64,000 nt of DNA from Watersipora subatra (lineage: Eukaryota; Bryozoa; Gymnolaemata; Cheilostomatida; Watersiporidae), in NCBI RefSeq assembly GCF_963576615.1, contig NC_088711.1, positions 14,245,869-14,309,868 on the forward strand, in the 5' to 3' direction. Below, piece by piece: positions 1 to 10,887 of this stretch (position 1 is its first letter; every line of letters begins with the position of its first letter). Under the pieces are notes generated by a model. It made no database searches. It was not told the DNA's origin and saw only the letters and a list, made by a program, of their open reading frames with translations. The translations under genes and the position numbers were made by a program.

Positions 1-1
1 A

Positions 2-202
2 GAACTTGCACCTGTACTCCGAGGGTTGCAATAGGCGGTGGTGAAAAGAAAGAGAGCAGCTGGTATCGACTTACTGTCACCCTGCTTTAGCCATGACCAG
101 CTGTACATCGCCTGCTCAAAAGTAGGCACAAGCCGAAAACTGTTTGTTGATACAACCAACAGAAGAACAAAAAATGCTGTCTATCCGCAAGTGTTGCGTT
201 GA
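2..202 (+). pseudogene. C-terminal fragment of a Helitron/Pif1-type helicase
   Basis: One frame reads through positions 62-199 and ends in TGA at 200-202. It contains the block CFSHDQLYIACSKVG followed by LFVDTTNRRTKNAVYPQVL. This matches the conserved last motif of Pif1-family helicases, especially those of Helitron rolling-circle transposons (usually written CFSHGQLYVACSRVG). The same frame has a TAG at 32-34 and no recognisable helicase sequence around it, so the copy looks decayed and the rest lies left of the window. A cellular Pif1 gene is less likely because of the internal stop. No Helitron 3' hairpin with a CTRR end was identified downstream. Confidence 0.7.
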
Positions 203-2448
203 ACTAACATTGTGTTATTGTTATGTCATGATATGTTCTTCATGTTCTGCTATACCACATGCAGCATTTTCTAACATATTTTTCAGTATATATATATTTT
301 CATGCATTTGTTTTCCTTATTGTATCTCATACAAAGGCTATCATGTTGGCGCTATGTTTTATTATTGTAAGGTGCTAATGCTGTATCTGCCTTGACATCA
401 TACTGTTTGTGCTGTTATACATATAAATTTTGTCGACACAACCTCATTACTGTTTGTATATACCATGTCAAGAAACTGGCTATAGACGAAAAACTGTGAA
501 AACTTTTCAATACTGTCAGTTTGAAGAACTTCATTTTGCCTAGCAATGTCAATTTCATTATCAGTTTTTGTACACAAATAGGGCAACTCTGATTTGAGTA
601 GTTTGAGACTGATGCATTGTAGACTAGCTGTAAAACGTATTGCAGATTTCCGTTATTCTCCCCAACATTATTGACATATATGACTGCATATGTGTATGCA
701 TAGTGTGATCAGGGCAAAGAATTTCAGTAAACGGCATTTTTGGAGTTGTTTTACAGTATGAAAAACAACTCTCGATAAACCTCTTGCTGTACATGAATCT
801 GTTCCCGTGGACGGGTAACGCAGCTAGCGGTTTGGGGCCGTGGCGTCACTCGGGGATGCGCGGGAGAACTTTTTCGCCTTGAGTGCAGCGAAAGTATCCA
901 GGCCCGGCTTTCCGGATGAATGATTTGGCGAGTGCGAAGCATTTGAGTGCAAGGCAATCGAATGCGAGTGCGGGCCGATTGATTGCGAGCCGAGAGCGCG
1001 ATGGTCAACTGCGAGGCAGGTAAAGACTGGTCAGCCAAGGCAGGGCCTCGGTGGCAGAAGTGCGCGATCGTCAATTGCAAATATAGGCGGGTATGAACAA
1101 ATGCATGAATCTAGAATATTTACTAGATTTTACACGCATCTAGCTGTAAAACACATTGCATATTTCCATTGTTCTCCCCAACATTATTGACATGTATATG
1201 TGCATGCATATTCAGGGCAACAATTTCAGTGGACAATTTACATAATAATACATCAGGGCAACAATTTCAGTAGACAGCATATTTGGAGTTGTTGTACAGT
1301 ATGAAAGACAACTCTCAATAAACCTTATGCTGCACGCGAATCAGTTCCTGTAGGCGGTAATGCAGCTAGTAAGTTATAATGGAGAAGCTGCAACATTAAC
1401 CAACAAAAATTACTACTATTAGCAGTCGCTCTGAAATTGATTGTTGTATTAAATACCATTTGGAAAAGAAAATTGCCTACAAAAATCTACTAACAATGTC
1501 GATCGGTTTGCTTAGAAACCAGCGTTTTGATTTCGGTTTTGGTCATCGGACTCTCTGAAGCTAGGTATAAAGGCTCTGACAGTACAGAGCCTATATAGCT
1601 TCACAGAGTCCTGCGATCATCGGAAGCATATATGGGAGCTCGCGCGGTTTAAAACAAACAGGCCACGCCCACTGCTTTTTTGTTAACACGCGTGTATTCT
1701 ATATTTTTCTATATACTCTGTGAAGCTATATGGCTTGGAGTTAAACTTTCTACGGATGCTCTTCGTTTCTTGGCTTCTTCGATGCCTGGTGACTAGACGT
1801 GAGGATCCTGCTGCTGACTACATCAAAACCAAAAATCCGCTTGTCGTGGCGGGTGCGTACATCCCAGAAAGAGCAACAAATTCACCGTGCACGCTCACTA
1901 CAAAACAGGTACGCTGAATTCCTGTTTATTTTCATGTTCCTTATAAACGTAATCATGTAATAATTGTTCCTTTGAATATTTCTTCAATTGAAAACAATAA
2001 TAATTACTGTCGTAGAGTTAAGAATAAGTTAATAAACGAATAAACACTTGTTGCAAGCGAGTTTTAATATTAGTAATCTGTGTTATACTGGAGTGTGGGT
2101 CAGTTTATTTCTGTAATTAATTCTTGCCCCTTTGTTAGTTCGAGTAATTGAGAATGCCCACATTCTATCATAACAACATAACTCGGCTGTTTAACACTCG
2201 GCTCCTGCAATCAGTCTTCCGGAGTAGTCCACCTGCACGTGTTCCGCACCTTTTCGTAAAAAGCTGTTTACCCGTACAGTACTGTATTTGCATAGCAATG
2301 TTTTAGTTTGAGCGCAGTAGCTGAGATTGATGCTATTACGTTGATACACTAAAAATTTCTGCATCAGATAGAAATCATTTTCTTTTTCAATACAAGCTGT
2401 CCAGAACTGTTTTTGTCTACCTTTGGTAACTACTGTAGCTTACAGTTA
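203..2448. other. Intergenic region, no host gene recognised
   Basis: No coding exon was recognised here. The stretch holds the duplicated block and GC-rich island listed separately. Near 1588-1735 the segment CTATATAGCTTCACAGAGT recurs inverted as ACTCTGTGAAGCTATATGG, an inverted pair about 110 bp apart. A short open frame at about 1720-1910 ends at a possible donor (CAG|GTACGC) but has no partner exon and no family resemblance, so it is not called. Confidence 0.5.
625..1375. repeat. Duplicated 200-240 bp block flanking a GC-rich island
   Basis: The segment at about 625-836 recurs in the same orientation at about 1139-1375. Shared landmarks in order are CTAGCTGTAAAAC, TTCTCCCCAACATTATTGACAT, the run starting TTTGGAGTTGTTKTACAGTATGA, and a final GCAGCTAG. 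The right copy has an extra internal repeat of CAGGGCAACAATTTCAGT. The DNA between the two cores (about 800-1080) is much richer in G+C than anything around it. The arrangement resembles two terminal repeats around a short insert, or a tandem duplication followed by insertion. No coding capacity was recognised in the island. Confidence 0.6.
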
Positions 2449-3569
2449 CAGTCAAACATGGATAACTCGAACTTCAAGGGACCGAGCAAAAGTGTTCGAA
2501 TTATCAGAGCATTCAAGTTATCAGAGCACTGTCACAAGTCCATATATTTACTTATTTATTAGTAGATACATGTACATATACAAACTATAATATAAATCAA
2601 AAGCACAAATGGCTTGTTTCAAATTAAATGCTTCTAATGTAAAGTTTAAAACGTTTTCATGAAAAAGTATAGAGATTTTTCTATCACTTGAGATTGGTTT
2701 GTTGTTTGAGGTGATGTTATTGCCAGGACGTTTTTCAGATTGACATTGGCAAAACTTGATCGTTGTTGAAATGCTCAAAAGAAAAGACATTTTTTTCTTT
2801 TGGGGTTTTACCCACCATCAATTTTGCCGTTTTTTCTTGAAGTTTATGCAGATTACTTTACTTTACCTGGGATTCGTTAAGAGCAACACTCCGAGGCAGT
2901 TCAATTAGAAGTTTTACGAGGTTTTACGGTACATTCTATATCACTCACGCTTTTTTAATAGATACTTATTGAATGTACACACGTATTCTGTGTTTAGGTC
3001 AAACGATGAATAGTTTTTTGTAGCTCAGACAACGTATACGTTTAATTACAACATTTTTTAAGACGTTTTAAACATTCAACATTCCGACGTTGATTCAACA
3101 CGGAATCAACGTCGGAAAACTATTCATCACGGGTTAGCCGAGTCACGCACTCAAGGATTTTCGCCACGCACATACAAAACAACATGCGATTTTTGTTTTG
3201 TATGTGCGTGGCGAAAATTCTTGCGCGCGTGACCCGGCTAGCCCGTGCTATTCATCGTATCGCTGTATAAATCAAATTTCACCAAACTTTTAGAAAAGTC
3301 GTTGACAAAAATATTTTGCCGATGGTGGTAATAACGACGCTTATGAATTACGAAAAGATGAAGTTTACCTCTATGGCTTTGAATAAAGTGATTTTCTAAA
3401 GCGAAAACAACCGTTTCGGTAGCTGTTGGGCAAAAAGACAGTTCGAATTAACAGTGTTGAATTCGAGTTATCTATAGCAATTTATCATTACGTGGGAACG
3501 GACCAAAGGAAATGTTCGAATTAACCATTTTTTCGAGCCATCCGTGGACGAGTTATCCATGTTTGACTG
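2449..3569. mobile_element. Pogo/Tigger-like DNA transposon derivative (non-coding)
   Basis: The element begins CAGTCAAACATGGATAACTC and ends with the inverted copy of that sequence (21 matching terminal bases). It is flanked on both sides by TA, at 2447-2448 and 3570-3571. A CAG terminus with a TA target duplication is the signature of the pogo/Tigger branch of Tc1/mariner. Similarity between the ends continues inward as a degenerate motif resembling GTTCGAATTA. The 1.12 kb interior has no transposase frame, so this is a non-autonomous copy. It contains the fold-back repeat listed separately. Confidence 0.75.
3129..3247. repeat. Fold-back repeat nested in the pogo-like element
   Basis: The left arm (3129-3180) and right arm (3195-3247) are near-perfect inverted copies of about 52 bp around a 14-nt loop. 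They are unusually GC-rich for the locus. A smaller nested inverted pair lies to the left: GATGAATAGTTTT at 3005-3017 and its complement at 3116-3128. Between those is another short palindrome based on ACGTTGATTC...GAATCAACGT near 3088-3114. The layout suggests one fold-back unit inserted into an older transposon. Confidence 0.75.
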
Positions 3570-4566
3570 TATATGTATATCATTTTTAGAATGAATGTTT
3601 TACGTTTAGTTAATTTAATCCATATTGTGATGGTGCGCTTGGTTAACACCGTCAAGTTGCTACTAGAATGCCCAATAGTCGACGATCTCCTCCTACTATC
3701 CTAGGATCCTATACTAGGATCCTACTATTGAAAGATATGAAAAAATGTTTAGAAAAAGTCCAAAATAAGGATCTCATGTATATCTTTAACATCAAAGGAA
3801 TTGTTAGCTTCTCAGAATTTAGATCAGATACAGGTACTGATTCACTACAGGAAAGGAGAAAATACATTAGGCATAGTCTTTTTTCGAGAGTACAGCAATC
3901 TGGCTTGATTCTATAAGGTATTTGGGAAGCTAATCACTCTTATGTTCTATTCTACTAATGTTTCTATTTACCTGCTATAATAAGCTCAGTATATTGCAAA
4001 TCATTTTTCTCAAGAATTATAAGAGACTCGCGCGAAACTGTTTCTTAACTGCTCTTACAGAAAAACCGCAGTGTAACATATGTTATGCAAAAAAGAAAAA
4101 AGGAAGAGATTTTCTAATAATATAAGAGTTCCCTCGCCTTTTTATCCCTTCTGGAAGTCTCCGAGGAACAACCAATAATTAGAATTAGAAAAACGTTTGG
4201 CAATAAATGAGCTCGTATGGATTCACTATATTCTAGATATTTGTAGGAGATAGTTTTCATATACAGTAAGGTTACCAACACTTCTTTGTTGCAGAGTGAA
4301 TATCCTCCTTGAAAACTGCATAAGATGATGTTGATGCAAAAATTGTTTAGAAACAATAGTTTTATTGGTTCTGTTTTTCATCATGTTGATGAAACACTTG
4401 AAAAAAACAAGAGACTGACCTTCTAAAACACTCTTATGCAGAATTTTTTTCTCTTCATCAGAAAACAATTTCAATTTTTTTCTTCAAATGCAAAATGCGT
4501 TATCACTGTAGAACTTGAAACTTTTAAACCTGTCAGACTGCTGAATGTCTCACGAGTGTACTGCAT

Positions 4567-4790
4567 AGAACCTGTATACAAAGGTCTATATTAGAATCTG
4601 TCTGCAAGGGTCCATTCTAGAACCTCTCTGCAAGGTTCTATGCTAGAATCATTCTGCAAGGGTCGTTACTAAGACCTATCTGTAAGGGTGGGTCTATACT
4701 AGAATCTGTCTGCAAGGGTCTATACTAGAACATGTTTGTAAGATCAGTTCTAGAATGTTCTATCCATACTAAAATCTGCAGAGCCTGTCA
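4567..4790. repeat. Degenerate tandem repeat upstream of TDP2
   Basis: About seven imperfect copies of a 26-36 bp unit are present. The unit's core reads CTAGAATCTGTCTGCAAGGG followed by TCTATA. The copies differ by substitutions and small indels. The array ends about 85 bp before the proposed TDP2 start codon, so it probably overlaps that gene's promoter or 5' UTR. Confidence 0.75.
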
Positions 4791-4873
4791 ACATAGCTTT
4801 GCATTTTCCAAGTCTTTATACGGTGGGTCTATATTACCTTCTTTGATATATAGTTACAGAAAGAGTGATTACT

Positions 4874-7800
4874 ATGGCTGAAAACAGTGAGGAAGATCTT
4901 CCGTCCGCCACTGAATGTGAAGCATTGTGTAAAAGATTTTCAGAGGTAGCTGGAATCATGTTATTTGATATAGTCACTTATTATATGGCTTATCAATGAT
5001 CTCATATACGCGATGGGCTATCATGTATATAAATAACCCTTAAAAAACCTCCATATAAGCCGACCCACAAATGACATATGTATTGTTTGAGAGCTAATAA
5101 CAACAGGGCATTGCAATGCACTAATGAACGTTCATTATAACAGGTTATATTTGTTTACTCATGGCATAAAAAACTGCATTTTCACCAGAACAGCATCAAT
5201 GAGGTCATGCTATGATCAGCAAAGTGGCTAAACGCATGATGTACTGAATTAGGATCATTAGAAAACTTGAATTATTTTTCATTTCATTCAAGGTGTAGTT
5301 AATTAATATGGAAATTGAGTTATAGTTGGTCTGAATTGACTTTATTTAGTGCATTGTCAAATATTTTGTCTGCATGTCTTAACTGGATATTATATCAGTG
5401 ATGTTGGTATTGGTACATGAACATTGGTCTTGTAATTTACTTGGTACGAGATTAGAATTACAAGCATATAAGTGACCGCCTAGCTATAAGTTCGTTAAAT
5501 TCAGCTGATAAGCGAGTATTACATATTCTTTTAGAATTTTTCTGTGCTAACAGGAATGAACTAAGATTCTAATTTTCATTTTTTATTCTAAAAGTTATTA
5601 AGGTATAGGATAGTATTAACTTTCAATATTTTTAATATGGTCTTGTTTTCATTCGCCTGATAATGCCTTTTGCAGTTGAGTATACAATGCGTGTTGGTAA
5701 CTGACTTGTGGATGAGCTGGTTCGTTTGCAGGTTACTACAGCAAATAGCATAGAGGCACAGATGTTTCTGCAGGATAATGACTGGTGTTTGGAGAGATCG
5801 ATTCAGTCTTACTTTAGTTCAGAAGAAACATTGCCTTCTGCAAAGGTAACACCGAATAAATATCATCTCAGAGCACTACCAGATTTAGTATTATGTGAGC
5901 CATAAAGATGCAACACTGATCGATATCTTCATTTGTTGAGTGTGCCCAACTAGCCTACCTTAATCACTAGTTATGAAAATCTTGCCATTGATGAGCTACT
6001 CTACAGTGGACCCTCGCCAAACGATTTTAATTTGTTCCAGCGCTGGCATCGTAAAGCAAAGATTTCGTATAGAGGGATATAGAAATCCATAAATCTCTAA
6101 TGCAAACACCTCTTGGTGAAAATCATCAAAGTTTTATACATGTGCTGTGCATACTAAAAATTAGTAACCAAATAATGTGTTAAATTTAGTAACATTACAA
6201 TTTACTATGTGCAGTACGTACCGCCGGGAGTTCTTACCTTCAAGGCAGATGTATAACATAAATGTTGAATTCAACTTAAATGAATTTAGCTTACTAAAAC
6301 ACATACTTAAAGCTAAGTTTTAGTATGTATTTTTAACTATTTTACTCAACTTTAACTTTTTCATCGCTAAAATTTATCACCTGTTTCCAGTTTCGTTTTC
6401 ACAATAACTAATAACGCCGAACTGAGCGAGATCGAGCATCGTATCTCTTTCATCTATTTTATCACCTATCTGTTTTCGGTTTCATTTTCACAATAACTAA
6501 TAATGAATAACGGTCGAACTGAGAGATATCCAACATCCTACCTCTTTAATGCGTTGTGTGAGGGATTCGGCGAATAGCATATCGGCATATTTGTTATTCC
6601 AATGTATTCAGCACCCCACTGCTAAATTTGAATTTTGTGCAAAATTTTTGTTGATATCGGATATTAAAAGATGTTTCATGGAGAGGGCAAAAACCATCAT
6701 GTTCTACTTTGTGACATGGTATCCCAACGGCGCACTGTAAATTGGAAGCAAACTGCGTGCATGACATCCAATCACACTTCTGCTTGCCGTAACATATGGA
6801 TTTTCGAACAACAAATCTACGATAACTGAAAATCTTGGGAAAGAATTTGTGATTAGATCAGTCATAAGCAAGTTTAGATATAGCCACCACTTTTCTTTAT
6901 TAATGCCTGTTGTCCTACGCTTGTATTAGGATTAGATTGGTAGTTTCGTAGCTGTACATCTTGCACTGTAAGCTTGCGTATCATTCGCTGTTGTTCAGTC
7001 AGTCGCGATACGATATTGCTAGGATTAGTGATATAAGTCATCTGGAGTTATCTACTTTTCTTTTCACATTGTTGGGGTGTGTTCACTGTTTTACTTCACC
7101 ATTACTTTGTGGGTTGCTGTAAGAAGATTCGCAAAACCTATTTGTGCCATTCGTCAATTTGATTTGTTCAAAATTTTGTGTTCCAATATTGAAGCTTGCC
7201 AATAACTGGGGAGAAATGCAGGCTGAATATAAAATGCTCAATTGCGAGCAGCAGTTTTATTCTCAATAACTTTACCCCTCCCAATATGACTAATAGTAAC
7301 TTATGGTTTTTATCACCCTTTTTTGCTCTCCCACTTCTCCCTCCCCTTTTTCCTATTTCTTCTCGCATCTCCCTTTGCCGTTTTCCATTATCACCATTAC
7401 TCCTTTCTCCCTCCACCATCTGCAGCACATACACACTCCCCATCTCCCCCCCCCCTTTTTTAAATACTCAACTTCATTTCTGCTCCCTTTTTCACCTCTA
7501 CACTGTTTCCTCCCTTGCCTACCTTATTGCTTTGTCTTCCACTTTAATTTCATTAAGAACGTTGAATATTTCTATAGATTTTGTCTCAGCAAAAATGTCT
7601 CATTTTCACATTTTGCGCAGGCAAGCCTGCTAATAACTAGCCTCTTTGCACCTACTAAGATTGTGTACAGTGAAAAAATGACGCATGCTCATCACCAAGC
7701 GTAGTATCTTTAATACTCTCCATCCAACTGTGCATTATGGACACTCAGTGACAGTTACAATACAAAAGCCCTAGTGATGAACAACCCAAGTAGATTTATG

Positions 7801-8693
7801 TAGTTCATTTCAGGCTGCCAGGTCTTTCTCTGCTTAGCCAAATAAATGTCATGTTTTAGGTGGAGTCTGTAATCAACTCTGATGTCACAAAGAATGATAC
7901 TACTGTAAATTTACCTGGAAATTGCCATGAAATTTCATTACTGACATGGAATTTAGATGGCTTGGATGATGTTAGCCTGGTAGCCCGAACTCGTGCTGCG
8001 ATTAAACTCATCAACAATGAATGTACTGACATCGTGTTTCTGCAGGAAGTGGTAGCTATCTCTTGGGACATCATACAACGGGACACGCAAATGTTGTATC
8101 ATTCTATTAAAGCATGTAGCGATTCTAGATACTTTACAGCTGTCCTTTTAAAAAAAGGTACAGTTTTGTTGGACAAGCAAGAGGTGAAGCCATTTCCTCT
8201 GAGTACAATGTCAAGAAAACTACAAATTGTTTCTGCAAATGTTAAAGGTGTCGACATTAAATTGCTTACCAGTCATTTAGAAAGCACCGCAGCCCATGCC
8301 GCAGAAAGATTGCGTCAGTTTCGGATGTGTATGAATGAAATTACTGGTACAAGCCCGAATGTGAATGTAATATTCGGTGGCGACCTGAACTTGGGTGCAA
8401 GAGATCTGACTTATGTAACGCTACCTGTTGGTCTTGTTGATGTTTGGGAAGCGACTGGCAGCATCCCAGAGAAGAAGTATACATGGGACATGAAGTACAA
8501 TAATAACAAACAAATGACAGGAGGAGCTACTCCTCGCTGCCGATTTGATCGAGTCTTTTTCAAGGCAGCGAACAACAACCAGGTACAGCCAACAGAATTT
8601 CATTTGAAGGGGTTGGAAAGGGTGCAAGATTGCAGTCGGTTCCCCAGTGACCATTGGGGTATATTGTGCAAGTTCCACATAAACCCTGAGTAA
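4874..8693 (+). CDS. TDP2: Tyrosyl-DNA phosphodiesterase 2 (three exons)
   Basis: TDP2 removes trapped topoisomerase II, and other tyrosine-linked adducts, from DNA 5' ends in the nucleus. Coding exons are 4874-4945, 5732-5845 and 7860-8693. All joins are phase 0 with GT/AG borders, giving 339 aa against about 362 in vertebrates. Exon 2 encodes the small helical UBA-like region (residues 25-62). Exon 3 carries the whole Mg-dependent endonuclease/exonuclease/phosphatase fold. The four signature blocks are present: TWNLDG (Asn 93), LQEV (Glu 125), GGDLNL (Asp 237) and SDHWG (Asp 326, His 327). Having the entire catalytic domain in one exon is more compact than in vertebrates. Intron 1 holds no recognised feature. 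Intron 2 holds a pogo-like terminus at 6006, a duplicated segment near 6374/6458 and a C/T-rich tract. A small extra exon between exons 2 and 3 cannot be excluded but is not needed by phase. Confidence 0.92.
6006..6095 (+). mobile_element. Terminus of a second pogo-like element (fragment)
   Basis: In TDP2 intron 2, a TA is followed by CAGTGGACCCTCGCCAAACG and a diverging sequence. This is the typical start of pogo/Tigger-type repeats. No matching inverted end was found nearby, so either the copy is truncated or its far end has decayed. Downstream, a segment around TTATCACCTGTTTCCAGTTT (about 6374-6412) recurs at about 6458-6505, both running into CACAATAACTAATAA. This suggests an internal duplication of the same repeat. 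Confidence 0.4.
7300..7565 (+). repeat. Polypyrimidine-rich tract in TDP2 intron 2
   Basis: About 260 bp of the sense strand is strongly enriched in C and T, with runs such as CTCCCACTTCTCCCTCCCC and an uninterrupted C run near 7447. It lies about 300 bp before the acceptor of TDP2 exon 3. Both strands show open frames here only because the composition lacks stop codons. Confidence 0.7.
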
Positions 8694-8815
8694 GTCAGCA
8701 CACATGGACAGAATGCTCTCTTGTTATCCTGCTATTCATAGACAGTTACTTGCCACCTCAAGGCTTATTTTTATACATTTCTTCGACAACAGTGTTCCAC
8801 GATTTCTTACAAAAT

Positions 8816-8828
8816 TTTATTCAATAAA
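8816..8828. terminator. Convergent poly(A) signals of METTL9 and TDP2
   Basis: Reading the plus strand, AATAAA for TDP2 lies at 8823-8828. Reading the minus strand, AATAAA for METTL9 lies at 8821-8816, and its first A is the last base of the METTL9 stop codon TGA (8823-8821). Only position 8822 separates the two hexamers. Cleavage normally occurs 10-30 nt downstream, so the two mRNAs should overlap tail to tail and METTL9 would have almost no 3' UTR. No other AATAAA follows the TDP2 stop before this point. Confidence 0.7.
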
Positions 8829-10887
8829 TTGTTGGTTTCAATACAAAAAGAATGTCATATAAAACATAAAATGAGGTTGTCAAGTCACCTTCACACAAAT
8901 ATGGCAGCCTACTAAAACTCACAACCTCAAAGCCACTAGGAATGAATACATTTTCAACCATTTGATTCACCTGTTCCTCGACGCATTTTGTTTTTCGAAT
9001 GGCCAGCCACTCGGTTGGCTTGTTGCCATTTGATTTGTTCTCCTCAACATATGCAGAGTATGGAGACACTGATGCGATAACCAACCTTCCATCTTCTTTC
9101 AGTGACTCCCTAATTTGTTTCAGCAATGTGAGCGGTTTATCACATCTGTCCAGTAGATTTAAGCAGGAAATTATGTCATATTTCTGCTCAGTCCATTCAT
9201 CGATGCCAAGAACAGCAAATCCACGTTTGACAAGTTGCTTTCGCATCTGTGTTGAGATTTCAGTTGTGTAGATATGTTGAAAATGTCCGGCCATTTTCTC
9301 AGCAACCTTCCCATCGCCTGCACCAAGATCCAGTAAAGAATCGGCTTTCCATGCTTCATCTATACCAAGTAGTTGATCGAATTGTGTAGTGGAGAACACA
9401 AACATTGAGCCACGATCTAAAAGAGACTGGTGACCGTGGGTTTCATGCATTCACAACAAATTGTGATGTTTTCATACATCACTGATTTGCAATATGGACA
9501 AACTCGTAAAAATGCTAATCAAATTTGGCAATTTAGTATACTGAGGCCACATAATTTAGTGCGCAGCTCAATCAGCCAATCAGAGAAAGGTACCAGTAGT
9601 GGTTCAATTTATATGCATTCTGTAATGTAATATATTACAAAAAAGCACTTTTTCACAACTGGTAGTACTTTTTACAACACTCATCTTCTTCAACAGTTAG
9701 AAGCGTTCTTAGCTCTAGTACTAAGAGCCATAGGACCTCAGCTAAAGCGTAGAGGTCACTTGCTCAATAACTACTGGTATATTAATAAGAAAAATTTTAA
9801 TCATACAATATTGAATGACAACTTGTGTTGGATGTAATATTTATATTAAAAAGAATCTACGCATACCAGTCGTCGAAGACCAGTTTGGCCTTGATGAAGA
9901 CTACAAGGAAAAGCCGTCCACATGTGTTTCGGCTTAGCGTATAGCAGTGGGTAACGCTGAATAATTAATACGATAACTGTACGTAATTGTATCCTTGGAG
10001 ATAGTATATAATTGAAATAAGTAAAAGTCTGGCAATTTGCACCAGATGGCCTTTAGGATGCACCCAACTACATGTAGCATAAGAACCTTAAACCCTTTTA
10101 GAATATATTTGGTCAGAGTGTATCGTAAGGTGTCTCACCTAGGTAGCCATTTACATCTGTTTGTGTCATGAATAGTTTTAGAAATGGTATGGCAATGGAA
10201 TGGTAAAGTTGCCAAAAAACAGCATCAGTCTTTTGATAGCAGTTATCCAGGAATGCCTTGGTCTCTTCGTCTTCCTCAAGTTGTACGAACTTTGACCTTA
10301 GCTCTTCTTTAATCTTCTCAAGCTGAATCTTAATTTAAAGAGTACTAATGAGAAACATGTAAGATGACCTTGTCTTTTCAATGAATTTAGCAAGAAACCC
10401 TTGAGATTGTTTTATAGAGCCCCTCATCATTTCGGTTTATAACTTGAAGTAGCAGAGAAAGGAAGTTTTTAAATTCACTTGAAAATCAACAATGTACTTC
10501 AAGCACAAATTTCAAAAACTCCTTATAGAAGGCGATAACAGCCAGAAACTTGTTTTGAAATTGTTCCAGTAGTATTGCTTGGAGCAAGTTTTAAACTTAA
10601 ACATATAATAAAGCTGAATATTAAAAGCAAAGAGGTTAATATCGATAAGCTTCAGCGTGCATCAAGGTTATTCTAGCAGTGCTGTATTAGTTGAAGCATA
10701 TATCATTGATATTTGAAAAAGTCAAGGCTCCTACCTGGTACCAGTATTCATGGCATTCATTTTTATGTCTCTCATCCTCCGCATATTTCTGCAGAAGAGA
10801 GTTGGTCACGTATGACCGTCTCATCCTTCCTAAGGTAATCAGCGTGGCAAGCCAGATAACTCCGAGAGCAGACAGCCGAATAAGCAT
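8821..10887 (-). CDS. METTL9: METTL9-type protein-histidine N-methyltransferase (three exons)
   Basis: METTL9 (DREV family) is a secretory-pathway-associated methyltransferase that makes 1-methylhistidine in His-x-His motifs. Coding exons on the minus strand are 10887-10735, 10322-10139 and 9416-8821. The product is 310 aa (human about 318). The start is fixed by an in-frame TGA directly before the ATG. The N-terminus has a hydrophobic signal/anchor segment (MLIRLSALGVIWLATLITL). Exon 2 supplies the family region ending LYHSIAIPFLKLFMTQT. The exon 2/3 join makes DRGSMFVFS, where vertebrates have GRGSMFVFS. The SAM-binding motif LLDLGAGDG is at residues 140-148. The family blocks DIISCLNLLDRCDKPLTLL and RLPYLCEGD are intact. 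An alternative acceptor 10 bp further upstream would break the frame. Confidence 0.93.

Noticed and set aside
1720-1917. Open frame ending at a CAG|GTACGC donor
   Set aside because: No downstream exon, no recognised domain, and the upstream part overlaps an inverted repeat. Kept only as a note.
7168-7704. Overlapping open frames on both strands in TDP2 intron 2
   Set aside because: They arise from the C/T-rich tract, which lacks stop codons in several frames. No family resemblance or exon borders.
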